Source of the DNA: Bacteroidales bacterium
GTDB taxonomy: Bacteria > Bacteroidota > Bacteroidia > Bacteroidales > UBA932
Direction: 5' to 3'
DNA length: 60,796 nucleotides
Assembly: GCA_017471045.1 (NCBI GenBank)
Contig: JAFUWZ010000006.1
Coordinates: forward strand, 1 to 60,796
The notes beneath the pieces were generated by a model. It was not told the DNA's origin. It ran no database searches and saw only the letters and a program-made list of their open reading frames with translations. Both the position numbers and the translations under genes were made by a program. Below, one piece after another: positions 33,855-42,371 of the stretch; the first letter of the stretch is position 1; each line of letters opens with the position of its first letter.

Positions 33855-34027
33855 ATCTTGTCCTTGATCAAGAAATAATACACGATAAATCCGATCCAGC
33901 TGAACGCCAGGACGGCGATGGAGAGGAGGATCTTGCCGATCAGACCGATCTTGGTCTTCTTGAAGATGTCGAGGACGCACCAGATGGCGACGACGATACC
34001 CAGGATATAAACGATTTTTGCCAACAT
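33851..34027 (-). CDS. 58-residue membrane protein, PLDc_N-like
   Basis: A short minus-strand frame begins at the ATG at 34027 and encodes MLAKIVYILGIVVAIWCVLD followed by a basic loop (KKTKIGLIGK) and a second hydrophobic helix with GFIVYYFLIKDK. Two membrane helices with the W-x3-D-x-F and YYF patterns resemble the 'phospholipase D nuclease N-terminal' small membrane family. The function of such stand-alone proteins is unknown. The gene follows the DUF975 gene by 12 nt and may be its co-transcribed partner. Confidence 0.65.
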   Translation of the reverse strand: MLAKIVYILGIVVAIWCVLDIFKKTKIGLIGKILLSIAVLAFSWIGFIVYYFLIKDKI

Positions 34028-34039
34028 GATAGTAAGGTA

Positions 34040-34723
34040 TTAATTGTTTTGGTTATTGTATTCGAGCTGGGCCTGATACTGCTGCTTGACATCCAGATAG
34101 AAAGAGGCCGACGCCGTCTGCATGTAAGGCATCACCCACAGAAGGCCGATACCCAGGGTTAGGATGCCGAGCAGGAGCCAGCCGATGAAACTCAGATACA
34201 GGTAGAAGAGGTCGAACTTGTGTCCCTTCATCATCCGGTCGCTGAGCTTGATGCATTGCAAGGCGCTCAGGTCCGGGCAGTCCCGCAGCAGGTAAGGGGT
34301 CAGGGCATAGGAGAAAGACTTGATGATGCCGGGGATGATGAACAGGAAAGTCCAGAGCATCACCTTGATCTCCATCAGCAGGTAAGCCCAGCAATGACGG
34401 AGCCAGGGCCTCAAACCCAGGCGGAAGGAATTGCCCGTGAGCCGGTCATCTCCCGTCAGAAGCAGAGCCTTGCAAGCGTTCGGGAACCCGATATAGGCAA
34501 TCGGGACCATAAAGAGCAGCATATAGAGCAGGGAGCAGCCCATCGAGGGAAGGAACCAGCTGGGAGCCGTCGTGGCAACGTCTATCCCGGCGAGTACCGG
34601 ATACTCTGCAACAGCCAGATAAGGCATCATAATCAGAATCATCACAACGGCGGCCAGAACGGCCGGGGCCCACTTTCCTTTCAGGGCGGTCAAGGCGGCG
34701 TTCTTGTAGTCTTGGTTGGTCAT
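34040..34723 (-). CDS. DUF975 family integral membrane protein
   Basis: A 227-residue protein with about five to six membrane helices. The start MTNQDYKNAALTALKGKWAP is the typical DUF975 N-terminus (a soluble helix ending in G-x-W). FIIPGIIKSFSYALTPYLL followed by DCPDLSALQCIKLSDRMMKG is the conserved central block (Y-x-M/L-x-P-Y-L ... A-x-x-x-S-x-x-M-M-x-G). Function unknown. It lies 49 nt after ispE on the same strand. Confidence 0.85.
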   Translation of the reverse strand: MTNQDYKNAALTALKGKWAPAVLAAVVMILIMMPYLAVAEYPVLAGIDVATTAPSWFLPSMGCSLLYMLLFMVPIAYIGFPNACKALLLTGDDRLTGNSFRLGLRPWLRHCWAYLLMEIKVMLWTFLFIIPGIIKSFSYALTPYLLRDCPDLSALQCIKLSDRMMKGHKFDLFYLYLSFIGWLLLGILTLGIGLLWVMPYMQTASASFYLDVKQQYQAQLEYNNQNN

Positions 34724-34772
34724 AGCTTTGTTTTTTGTTCTACCAAGATACTATTTTTTTCTCCATTTTGTT

Positions 34773-35639
34773 CTACAGGGGCTGTTTTTTTGCGAAGAGG
34801 CCGAAGAGGACGGACCCGCTGCCGGACATGGCGGCGTAGGTGGCGCCTTGGTCGTAGAGTTGCTGCTTGAGGGCAGCGAGCTCGGGGTGGGCGGCGAAGA
34901 CGGTGGTTTCAAAGTCATTGACCAGCACGCCGCGCCACTCGTTCACCGGCCGTGCCAGCGCTTCCTGCAGGGAGCAGTCCCCCAGGCCGGGAACCCTCTC
35001 GCGAGGCACGATGCCTCGATAGGCTTCGGCGGTGCTGACGGAGATGCCCTCTGGCACGACGAGGCGGATCTCGTAGGCCGACAGGTCCAGGTCGAACGGA
35101 GTCAGGATCTCTCCCCGTCCCTTCCCCAACATCGGAGCGTCATACACGAAAAAGGCGCAGTCGCTCCCCAGCCGCGCCGCATACGCACAAAGTGCCGCGT
35201 CCGACAAGCCCAGGCCCCCCAGGTCCGAAAGCATCCGCAGTGCATACGCCGCATCCGACGATCCTCCGCCCAGGCCCGCGCCCACGGGCGCATTCTTCTC
35301 CAGATAGATTTTGACCGGCGGGAGCCGGTAATCCGCCGAGAGCAGCGCATACGCCCGGACCGTCAGGTCTTTCAGCGGATCCCAATCCACGCCGCCCCGC
35401 CGCACGATCGTCACCATCACCGCCCCGTCGGGCGTGATCGCCTGCGCCACTTCCGAAGAAGCGTACCGCACGAAAAGCGAAGCCGCAGTCTCGCTCCAGT
35501 CCTCCCCCGTCACGATCTCCAGCGTATCGCTCAGGCCATGATACGGCACGAAGAGCGTCTCCAGGTCATGGTAGCCATCCTCGCGCCGCCGGAGCACCGA
35601 CAGCCCGAAATTGAGCTTGACATGGGGGTGCGTGATCAT
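34773..35639 (-). CDS. ispE: 4-diphosphocytidyl-2-C-methyl-D-erythritol kinase
   Basis: A 288-residue GHMP kinase that phosphorylates CDP-methylerythritol in the non-mevalonate pathway. The start at 35639 gives MITHPHVKLNFGLSVLRRR, the normal N-terminus with the substrate-binding Lys/Asn. The ATP loop is PVGAGLGGGSSDAAYALRML, and MSGSGSVLFGLF is the C-terminal GHMP motif. The ATG overlaps the sufD stop by 4 bp (ATGA), so it is translationally coupled to the Suf operon. IspG and IspH downstream in this pathway are Fe-S enzymes, a plausible reason for the link. Confidence 0.93.
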   Translation of the reverse strand: MITHPHVKLNFGLSVLRRREDGYHDLETLFVPYHGLSDTLEIVTGEDWSETAASLFVRYASSEVAQAITPDGAVMVTIVRRGGVDWDPLKDLTVRAYALLSADYRLPPVKIYLEKNAPVGAGLGGGSSDAAYALRMLSDLGGLGLSDAALCAYAARLGSDCAFFVYDAPMLGKGRGEILTPFDLDLSAYEIRLVVPEGISVSTAEAYRGIVPRERVPGLGDCSLQEALARPVNEWRGVLVNDFETTVFAAHPELAALKQQLYDQGATYAAMSGSGSVLFGLFAKKQPL

Positions 35640-36250
35640 AGGCTGCGCACCGCCGCCTCCACTTCCCGCGAGAGCCGTTCCCGCTCGGCGGGGTCGGAAA
35701 CGCGGGCCAGCACCGGCGAAAGGAAAGAAATCATCTGCAGCACCCGCGCCTCCGACTCCGGAATGCCGCGCGAGCGCATGTAGAACTGCTCTTCCTGGTT
35801 GAGAAAGCCGGTCGTCGCGCCATGCGAACACTCCACGTCGTCGGCATAGATTTCCAGCTGCGGGGTCGTCTCCACCCGCGCCTCCTCGCTCAGCAGGATG
35901 TTGTGGTTCTCCTGGAACGCCCGGATCCGCTGCGCGTCGGGCCGGACCAGGATACGGCCGTGGAATGCAGCCCGGGACCGGCCGCCCGCGATACCGTTGA
36001 AAAACTGCCGGGAATGGGAGTCTCCGGCGTTGTGCCTCACAGCGACGTCAAACTGCACCCGCTCGTCACCGCCGCACAGGTACAGGCCCGCCAGGCTGAC
36101 CTCGGCGCCGGGACCGTCGATGTCGATCTCCAGCGGGATCTCCGCGCTCACGCCCGGCAGCACCACGAAGACCCAGTCGAGCACCTCGTCCCGACCGACC
36201 CGGACCTTGCCCGGCAACTCCGACTGACCTACGATGAATACCTGGCTCAT
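35636..36250 (-). CDS. sufD: Short SufD-like Fe-S assembly protein
   Basis: A 204-residue SufB/SufD-family protein, clearly shorter than the usual 380-450 residues. It keeps the beta-helix core and C-terminus: YADDVECSHGATTGFLNQEEQFYMRSRGI carries the conserved region with the S-H-G-A-T motif, and ARVLQMISFLSPV the C-terminal helix. The N-terminal helical domain is missing. SufD pairs with SufB and SufC in the SufBC2D scaffold for cluster assembly. It overlaps sufC by 4 bp and ispE by 4 bp. Confidence 0.85.
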   Translation of the reverse strand: MSQVFIVGQSELPGKVRVGRDEVLDWVFVVLPGVSAEIPLEIDIDGPGAEVSLAGLYLCGGDERVQFDVAVRHNAGDSHSRQFFNGIAGGRSRAAFHGRILVRPDAQRIRAFQENHNILLSEEARVETTPQLEIYADDVECSHGATTGFLNQEEQFYMRSRGIPESEARVLQMISFLSPVLARVSDPAERERLSREVEAAVRSL

Positions 36251-36990
36251 ACGATGCTCTCGAATCCTTCCCGCCAGATCTGCTCGGCAAGTTCCTTGCC
36301 GGCCGTCCGGACGATGCGGCCCTCCTTGAGCACATGCACCACGTCCGGGACGATGTACTCCAGCAGTTTCTGGTAATGGGTGATGATCAGCACGGACTTC
36401 TCGGGTGTGCGCAGGGCATTGACTCCGGCCGCCACGATCTTGAGCGCATCCACATCCAGCCCGCTGTCCGTCTCGTCAAGGATGGACAGGACCGGATCGA
36501 GCATCGCCATCTGGAAGATCTCATTGCGCTTTTTCTCGCCGCCGGAGAAGCCAACGTTGACTTCGCGCTTGGCAAATTCGCCTTTCATCTGTACGAAAGC
36601 CATTTTCTCCTTCATCAGCTTCAGGAACTCGCCGGCTTTCATCTCTTCGAGGCCCTGCGCTTTCCGCCGGGCATTCAAGGCGGCCTTCATGAAATTGGTG
36701 ATCGACACGCCGGGGATCTCGACCGGATACTGGAACGAAAGGAAGAGCCCGGCCCAGGAGCGTTCCTCGGGAGCCATCGCGAACAGGTCGGCTCCGTCGA
36801 ACGTGACCGTGCCCTCCGTCACTTCATAACCGGGACGGCCCGTCAGGACGGCGCCGAGCGTCGATTTTCCGGCCCCGTTGGGGCCCATGATGGCGTGTAC
36901 CTCCCCGCGGCCGACACCCAGGTCGATCCCCCGGAGGATTTCCTTGCCTTCGACAGACGCGTGCAGATTCTTGATCTCAAGCAGCTTCAT
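36247..36990 (-). CDS. sufC: Fe-S assembly ATPase SufC
   Basis: A 247-residue ABC-type ATPase that drives the SufB-SufD scaffold. Motifs: Walker A MGPNGAGKSTLGAVL, signature GFSGGEKKRNEIFQM, Walker B LSILDETDSGLDVDALKIV, H-loop IITHYQKLLEYI. It lies between pnuC and sufD, with an ATGA overlap into sufD. Confidence 0.97.
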   Translation of the reverse strand: MKLLEIKNLHASVEGKEILRGIDLGVGRGEVHAIMGPNGAGKSTLGAVLTGRPGYEVTEGTVTFDGADLFAMAPEERSWAGLFLSFQYPVEIPGVSITNFMKAALNARRKAQGLEEMKAGEFLKLMKEKMAFVQMKGEFAKREVNVGFSGGEKKRNEIFQMAMLDPVLSILDETDSGLDVDALKIVAAGVNALRTPEKSVLIITHYQKLLEYIVPDVVHVLKEGRIVRTAGKELAEQIWREGFESIV

Positions 36991-37017
36991 AGGATGCGTA
37001 AAATAACCCGTTATCTT

Positions 37018-37590
37018 TCAATTCTTCTTTTTCCACCAGGAGACCAGCGACCAGATGCCGTTGGCCAGGTAGAGGATGCTCACCACCGGCATGAACTTCA
37101 GGCCGGCGATCAGGTACAAGGCCAGGTTGCCGAGGTTGACGACGAGCCAGACCAGCCAACACTCCCATTTCTTCTGGGCGGAAAGGTACTGCGCCAGGAA
37201 GGTCAGCATCAGCAGGAAGGCGTCCAGCCACGGCGAAGGATCCGCCGTCTCCGCCCGAAGGATGAGGGACAGGACGGCTCCGCCGATAAGGACGACCGAG
37301 AGGGCCAAACCCCACTGGCTGGGCGTCATCGAGCTGACCATCAGCGACTTGCCATCCTCCGCGCTGACCTCTTCGGGACGGGGATGCGTCCAGCGCCAAT
37401 GCCCGAAGGCATTGATGGCGAAGGCCACGGGCTGCAGGAGCATCGCCGCGACCAGATGCTGCTTCCAGAACAGGAAGAACAGGAAAATGTTGTACAGGTA
37501 CCCGACCCAGAAGTTATACTTGCTCTGCCGGCCGGCCAGCACGACGCAGGTCAGTCCGAGCAGGGAAGAGATGAGATCCGTCCAATTCAT
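37018..37590 (-). CDS. pnuC: PnuC-family nicotinamide riboside transporter
   Basis: A 190-residue membrane protein with about seven helices. LTFLAQYLSAQKKWECWLVW followed by NLGNLALYLIAGL is the PnuC signature (W and N in the substrate site), and KYNFWVGYLYNIFLFFLFW lies near the N-terminus. PnuC proteins move nicotinamide riboside, or thiamine in related forms, by facilitated diffusion. It sits between sufB (3 bp) and sufC (27 bp) in the Suf operon, an unusual place. Confidence 0.8.
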   Translation of the reverse strand: MNWTDLISSLLGLTCVVLAGRQSKYNFWVGYLYNIFLFFLFWKQHLVAAMLLQPVAFAINAFGHWRWTHPRPEEVSAEDGKSLMVSSMTPSQWGLALSVVLIGGAVLSLILRAETADPSPWLDAFLLMLTFLAQYLSAQKKWECWLVWLVVNLGNLALYLIAGLKFMPVVSILYLANGIWSLVSWWKKKN

Positions 37591-37593
37591 ACC

Positions 37594-39027
37594 TTATCCG
37601 ATCGATCCTTCGAGTGAAACCTGGAGGAGCTTCTGCGCTTCGACGGCGAACTCCATCGGAAGCCGCGACAGCACCTCCCGGGCATAGCCGTTGACGATGA
37701 GCCCGACGGCCTCCTCCGGCCCCAGGCCCCGCTGGTTGCAATAAAACAACTGATCCTCGCTGATCTTGGAGGTCGTCGCCTCGTGCTCCACGACGGCCGT
37801 AGGATTGAGGCTCTTGATGACCGGGAAGGTATGCGCCCCGCAGCGGGAGCCGATCAGCAGGCTGTCGCACTGCGAATAATTCCGCGCCCCGACGGCGCCG
37901 GGGCCCATCTGCACCAGGCCGCGATAGCTGTTCTGGCTCTGCCCGGCGGAGATGCCCTTGCTGACGATGCGGCTGCGGGTGCCCCGGCCGAGGTGGATCA
38001 TCTTGGTGCCGGTGTCCGCCTGCTGGCGGTTGTTGGTCACGGCCACGGAATAGAACTCCGAGGCGCTGAAGTCGCCCTGCAGGATGGTGCTGGGATATTT
38101 CCAGGTCACGGCGGAGCCGGTCTCGACCTGGGTCCAGCTCAGGTGCGATCCCATCCCCCGGCAGAGGCCGCGTTTGGTCACGAGGTTCAGGATGCCGCCG
38201 CGCCCCTCGGCGTCGCCCGGGTACCAGTTCTGCACCGTGCTGTACTTGACGTCCGCATCTTTCTCCACGATGATCTCGACCACCGCGGCATGGAGCTGGT
38301 TCTCGTCCCGCATCGGAGCCGTACAGCCCTCCATATAGCTCAGGGTCGAGCCCTCGTCCGCGATGATGAGCGTCCGCTCGAACTGGCCCGTACCGCTCGC
38401 ATTGATGCGGAAATAGCTGCTCAGCTCCATCGGGCATTTCACGCCCTTGGGGATGTAGCAGAACGAGCCGTCGCTGAAGACGGCGCTGTTGAGCGCAGCG
38501 AAATAGTTGTCGCTCACCGGCACGACGCTCGCGAGATACCGGCGCACCAGGTCCGGATGCTCGCGCACCGCTTCGGAGAAGGAACAGAAGATGATGCCCT
38601 TTTCAGAGAGGGTCTTGCGGAAGGTCGTCGTGACGGAGACGGAGTCGAAAACAGCATCCACGGCCACCACGCCGGCCAGCGCCTCCCGCTCCCGGAGCGG
38701 AATGCCCAGTTTCTCGAAGGTCTCGGCCAGGGCCGGATCGATCTCTTTGGGGCGCTCGCTGTCCTTCTTGGGGGCGGCGTAATAGATGATATCCTGGTAG
38801 TCGATCGGCGGCAGGGTGAGGTGGCCCCAAGCGGGCTGCTTCATCTTCTGCCATTTGCGGAACGCATCCAGCCGGAAGTCCAGCAGCCACTGCGGCTCCT
38901 GCTTCTTGGCGGAGATCAGGCGGATGATCTCTTCGTTAAGGCCTTTGGGGACATACTCCTGCTCGACCTCGGTGACGAAGCCTTCCTTGTACTCCTGGCT
39001 GGTTATGTCCTTGATGATCTCGTCCAT
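37594..39027 (-). CDS. sufB: Fe-S cluster assembly scaffold SufB
   Basis: A 477-residue scaffold protein on which new Fe-S clusters form. The start at 39027 gives [20 protein letters not shown]; an ATG six codons upstream adds MYLCLS only. Conserved parts include [55 protein letters not shown] and [21 protein letters not shown]. First gene of sufB-pnuC-sufC-sufD-ispE; sufS and sufE are not in the window. Confidence 0.97.
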   Translation of the reverse strand: MDEIIKDITSQEYKEGFVTEVEQEYVPKGLNEEIIRLISAKKQEPQWLLDFRLDAFRKWQKMKQPAWGHLTLPPIDYQDIIYYAAPKKDSERPKEIDPALAETFEKLGIPLREREALAGVVAVDAVFDSVSVTTTFRKTLSEKGIIFCSFSEAVREHPDLVRRYLASVVPVSDNYFAALNSAVFSDGSFCYIPKGVKCPMELSSYFRINASGTGQFERTLIIADEGSTLSYMEGCTAPMRDENQLHAAVVEIIVEKDADVKYSTVQNWYPGDAEGRGGILNLVTKRGLCRGMGSHLSWTQVETGSAVTWKYPSTILQGDFSASEFYSVAVTNNRQQADTGTKMIHLGRGTRSRIVSKGISAGQSQNSYRGLVQMGPGAVGARNYSQCDSLLIGSRCGAHTFPVIKSLNPTAVVEHEATTSKISEDQLFYCNQRGLGPEEAVGLIVNGYAREVLSRLPMEFAVEAQKLLQVSLEGSIG

Positions 39028-39034
39028 AGAAAGA

Positions 39035-39042
39035 CAAAGATA
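39035..39042 (-). promoter_or_regulatory. -7 box of the Suf operon
   Basis: The minus strand reads TATCTTTG 8 bp before the sufB ATG, with GTTG about 19 bp further upstream (39062-39065) as a weak -33. This predicts a very short leader. Confidence 0.55.
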
Positions 39043-39052
39043 CACATATTTC

Positions 39053-39351
39053 TCATGTTTTCAACACGGGCGGGACCAAGGCACGTGCCAGTTCGTTGAA
39101 AATGGTCCCCGCCAGAACGCCGTCACCATTACCTCGACGCAGAGCAATGACCCTACGAAAATCAAATGGAGTGCGCTCTTCCCTGATGATCGCCACAAGG
39201 ATGAGGTCGGCATCTTCGAAGGAGCCGGTATGAGATGCCCGGCCGGGGATGGTGAGGGTTACATCGGCTTGACGGGGAGATCCGCCTCCGGACCACGGAC
39301 ACAAGCGGCCAAGCAGACAAGGCTAAGGCCCATCGTCCATATCATTTTCAT
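39053..39351 (-). pseudogene. Small lipoprotein gene broken by one base
   Basis: From the ATG at 39351, which follows a strong AAGGAGG, comes a lipoprotein signal (MKMIWTMGLSLVCLAACVRG) that stops after 30 residues. Shifting the frame at the minus-strand CCCC run (39274-39277) continues ADVTLTIPGRASHTGSFEDA to a stop at 39053, for a protein of about 98 residues. Adding one C would restore it. Function unknown. Bases 39352-39560 upstream hold no gene; CCCTCCCGGGAGGG near 39407 is a short palindrome. The lesion may be a homopolymer sequencing error. Confidence 0.45.
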
Positions 39352-39560
39352 ATTCCGGTCCTCCTTACGTTTCATTCCAGGGTTCGAAACCAATACCCTC
39401 GTTCCCTCCCGGGAGGGGACTATCACATAAAACGTTCTCAACGTGGAACTGGATGACCGTGGACAGCGGACAAACATACGTCCTTTCACCTTCGGTATTC
39501 ATCTTCATACGGGTAAGGGTAAGTCGCAGTTATAGCATCGGATGGATATAATCCAACGAA

Positions 39561-40583
39561 TCACTGCTTTTCTGCCAGATGTTTTTCCCAGGCCCAGGCG
39601 GAGGCGAGGGTCTGCTCGACGGTGCGGGTGGCTTTCCAGCCGAGTTTTTCGTTCGCCAGGGTCGGGTCGGCCCAGATCGCGGTGACATCGCCCGGACGGC
39701 GCGGGGCGAACTTGTAGTTGAGCTTCAAGCCGTTGACCTTCTCGAAGGCCGTGACCAGTTCCAGCACGGAAACGGGACGGCCCGTACCGACATTGTAGAT
39801 CTCGTAGGCCTGCTCCATCTTGCCGTCGAGCATCCTTGCCACGGCGCAGACATGGGCCCGGGCCAGGTCCACGATGTCGATGTAGTCGCGCTGGCAGGTG
39901 CCGTCGGGCGTGGGATAATCGTTGCCGAAAATGGACAGGCACGCCCGTTTGCCGATCGCGGTCTGGGTGATGAAAGGCACCAGGTTGTTGGGCACACCGC
40001 GGGGCAGTTCGCCGATCAGGGCGGAAGGATGGGCTCCGATCGGGTTGAAATAGCGCAGGGCGATGCCCTTCAGGCCCAGATAAGCCTTCACGCTGTCGCG
40101 AAGGATGTCTTCGCAGATCTGCTTCGTATTGCCGTAGGGCGAGGTAGCACTCTGCCGGGGCGACTGCTCCGTGACCGGCAGCTGATCCGTCTCGCCATAG
40201 ACCGTCGCAGAAGAGGAGAAAAGCACGTTGCCCCCCTTCACAGATGCGACCTCCAGCAGGTTGAGGAAGCTCAGGAGGTTGTTTTTGTAGTATTTGACCG
40301 GCTCGGCGACGGACTCACCCACCGCCTTGAACGCGGCGAAATGGATCACCGCATCGATCTGATAATCAGAGAAAAGCTTCTCGACGGCCGCCTTGTCGCA
40401 GAAGTCCATCTCCACGAGGGGCGGCCGCTTCCCGAGGATCCGGCAGACGCCTTCGTAGCAAGTTTTGTCACAATTGGAGAAATTGTCGGCCACGACCACG
40501 TCGTAACCCGCCTGTGCGAGTTCGACCGTCACGTGGCTCCCGATGAATCCGGCACCGCCGGAGACCAGCACTTGTTTTGCCAT
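39561..40583 (-). CDS. galE: UDP-glucose 4-epimerase
   Basis: A 340-residue short-chain dehydrogenase-type epimerase interconverting UDP-glucose and UDP-galactose. The Rossmann loop VSGGAGFIGSHVTVEL is at the N-terminus; the catalytic Tyr/Lys pair is in SPYGNTKQICEDI with the Ser in FSSSATVYGE; NPIGAHPSALIGE and DGTCQRDYIDIVDLARAH are typical of GalE. It starts 3 bp after the radA stop, so it is second in an operon with radA. Confidence 0.95.
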   Translation of the reverse strand: MAKQVLVSGGAGFIGSHVTVELAQAGYDVVVADNFSNCDKTCYEGVCRILGKRPPLVEMDFCDKAAVEKLFSDYQIDAVIHFAAFKAVGESVAEPVKYYKNNLLSFLNLLEVASVKGGNVLFSSSATVYGETDQLPVTEQSPRQSATSPYGNTKQICEDILRDSVKAYLGLKGIALRYFNPIGAHPSALIGELPRGVPNNLVPFITQTAIGKRACLSIFGNDYPTPDGTCQRDYIDIVDLARAHVCAVARMLDGKMEQAYEIYNVGTGRPVSVLELVTAFEKVNGLKLNYKFAPRRPGDVTAIWADPTLANEKLGWKATRTVEQTLASAWAWEKHLAEKQ

Positions 40584-40586
40584 ATC

Positions 40587-41957
40587 TTATTTGAATAAAT
40601 TCTTGACCAAGGCGGGCACGTCCGCCACTTTGATAATCCGGATCCCTTCCGGGGTCTTCTGCTCCAGCGAGGAAAACGCCGAGACGAAAATGCGGCTGAA
40701 GCCCAGCCGGGCCGCCTCGTTGATGCGGCGGTCGGTCTGGCCCACCGGGCGGATCTCCCCGCTCAGGCCCACTTCGCCGGCGAAACAGACGTCGGACGGG
40801 ATGGCGAAATCGAAATTGGACGAGAGCACCGCGCAGATCACGGCCAGGTCGCAGGCCGGATCGGTGACCCGCAGGCCGCCGGCCATATTGAGGAACACGT
40901 CCTTGGCGCTCAGGTGGAAGCCGGCCCGCTTCTCCAGCACGGCGAGCAGCATGTTGAGCCGCCGCACGTCGTAGCCGGTGGCGCTGCGCTGGGCCGTCCC
41001 GTAGACAGCGCTGCTGACCAGGGCCTGCACCTCGAAGAGGAAGGAACGTGTGCCGTCGAGCATCGCGGCGATGGCCGTGCCGCTCAGGCCCTGCTCGTGC
41101 ATCGGGACCAGCAGTTCGGAGGGATTCAGCACGGCCCGCAGGCCCGCGCCCGTCATCTCGAAGACCGCCAGCTCCGCCGTGGAGCCGAAACGGTTCTTGA
41201 TGCTGCGCAGGATGCGGTAGGAACCGCGGTTCTCACCCTCGAACTGCAGCACGACGTCCACGATGTGCTCCAGGATCTTCGGGCCGGCGATGTAGCCGTC
41301 CTTGGTGATGTGGCCGATCAGGATCACGGCGACGCCGCTCTCCTTGGCAAACCGCAGGAGCGTCGCGGCCACTTCCTTGATCTGGGTGACCGAGCCGGGC
41401 GTGGAATCCACGGCGCCGATGTACATCGTCTGGACGGAGTCCACGATCATCAGCTGGGGCTGGACAGCCTCAGCCTCCTCGAGGACGTTCTCGATGCAGG
41501 TCTCACTGTAGATCAGGCACTCACTGGCGTCGCCCCCGAGGCGGTCGGCCCGCATCTTGACCTGCTTGACGCTTTCCTCGCCCGTCACATAGAGGGTCTT
41601 GAGGTCGGGGCAGCCCAGGGGGATCTGGAGCGAAAGGGTGGACTTGCCGATGCCGGGTTCGCCGCCGATCAGCACCAGCGACCCGGGCACGATGCCACCG
41701 CCCAGGATGCGGTCCACCTCGGCGTTGCCGAGAGAAACGCGAGGTTCGTCCAGGGACTGGATATCCTTGAGCCGCTGGGGTTTGCGCACCGATCCGGAGG
41801 CCGTATCCCGCGCCCGCTTCACCCCGGTATCCAGGGTCTTCTCCACCATCGTATTCCACTCCCCGCAGGCGGGGCAGCGCCCCATCCACTTGCTGCTTTC
41901 GTTGCCGCAGGAGGTGCAGTACCACACCGCCTTGGTCTTTGCTCCCATTGTCGCCAT
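40587..41957 (-). CDS. radA: DNA repair protein RadA (Sms)
   Basis: A 456-residue RecA-related protein for processing recombination intermediates. The N-terminal zinc finger WYCTSCGNESSKWMGRCPAC is followed by Walker A GGEPGIGKSTLSLQI, the RadA-specific KNRFGSTAELAVFEM, and a Lon-like C-terminal domain (FLNMAGGLRVTDPACDLAV, FAGEVGLSGEIRPV). Start is either ATG 41957 or 41948 (MGAKTK). It is followed by galE. Confidence 0.96.
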   Translation of the reverse strand: MATMGAKTKAVWYCTSCGNESSKWMGRCPACGEWNTMVEKTLDTGVKRARDTASGSVRKPQRLKDIQSLDEPRVSLGNAEVDRILGGGIVPGSLVLIGGEPGIGKSTLSLQIPLGCPDLKTLYVTGEESVKQVKMRADRLGGDASECLIYSETCIENVLEEAEAVQPQLMIVDSVQTMYIGAVDSTPGSVTQIKEVAATLLRFAKESGVAVILIGHITKDGYIAGPKILEHIVDVVLQFEGENRGSYRILRSIKNRFGSTAELAVFEMTGAGLRAVLNPSELLVPMHEQGLSGTAIAAMLDGTRSFLFEVQALVSSAVYGTAQRSATGYDVRRLNMLLAVLEKRAGFHLSAKDVFLNMAGGLRVTDPACDLAVICAVLSSNFDFAIPSDVCFAGEVGLSGEIRPVGQTDRRINEAARLGFSRIFVSAFSSLEQKTPEGIRIIKVADVPALVKNLFK

Positions 41958-41968
41958 TGTCCGTTCTG

Positions 41969-42000
41969 CCGCCCCCCTTTGGGGCGGATAGACAAATTTA
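41969..42000 (-). promoter_or_regulatory. radA -7 box and leader hairpin
   Basis: The minus strand has TAAATTTG at 42000-41993, a -7 match. The predicted leader contains a 7-bp GC hairpin, CCGCCCC (41969-41975) with GGGGCGG (41981-41987), about 12 nt before the radA start, which could hinder initiation. No convincing -33 was seen. Confidence 0.4.
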
Positions 42001-42023
42001 GCAAGATTCTAAACTATTTTCAT

Positions 42024-42031
42024 TATTTTTG
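42024..42031 (+). promoter_or_regulatory. -7 box of the mutL operon
   Basis: TATTTTTG fits TAnnTTTG and lies 26 bp before the ATG of the small membrane protein. The -33 is weak (TTTA near 41997). Confidence 0.45.
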
Positions 42032-42056
42032 TTCGATAACCGTAAGTCATCGCGAT

Positions 42057-42371
42057 ATGGGAGTTTTCAACATCTTCGGCGAGCAGGAGCACAGGGTGTT
42101 CAACTACAAGCCGATCTACTATGACAAGGAAAAGGAAGAGCGCAAGCGCATGTTCGGCGCCGTGGACGGCTCGATGGAGAAGGAGGCGGAGGATGCCAAG
42201 GAGAAAGGCACCTACGTCCCCGGCAGCTACATCAAGGAGTCGATGCGGGAAGGCAGCCGCCGCGCCCGGCGTTCCCACGCCAACAAGGCCCAGAACCTCA
42301 TCGGGCTGGTCGGCCTGCTGCTCATCGTCGTGGTGCTGTTCTATATCGCCAAATTCTATTCGATGCTGTAA
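42057..42371 (+). CDS. Small conserved membrane protein upstream of mutL
   Basis: A 104-residue protein starting MGVFNIFGEQEHRVFNYKPI. It has a charged, helical N-terminal 75 residues (YYDKEKEERKRMFG, SRRARRSHANKAQN) and one C-terminal membrane helix (LIGLVGLLLIVVVLFYIAKF). Proteins with this opening precede mutL in many Bacteroidales; their function is not known. Its stop is directly followed by the mutL ATG with no spacer, so the two are coupled. Confidence 0.75.
   Translation: MGVFNIFGEQEHRVFNYKPIYYDKEKEERKRMFGAVDGSMEKEAEDAKEKGTYVPGSYIKESMREGSRRARRSHANKAQNLIGLVGLLLIVVVLFYIAKFYSML

Noticed and set aside
39360-39400. tRNA T-arm-like sequence (GGTTCGAAACC)
   Set aside because: No acceptor, D-arm or anticodon arm can be built around it.
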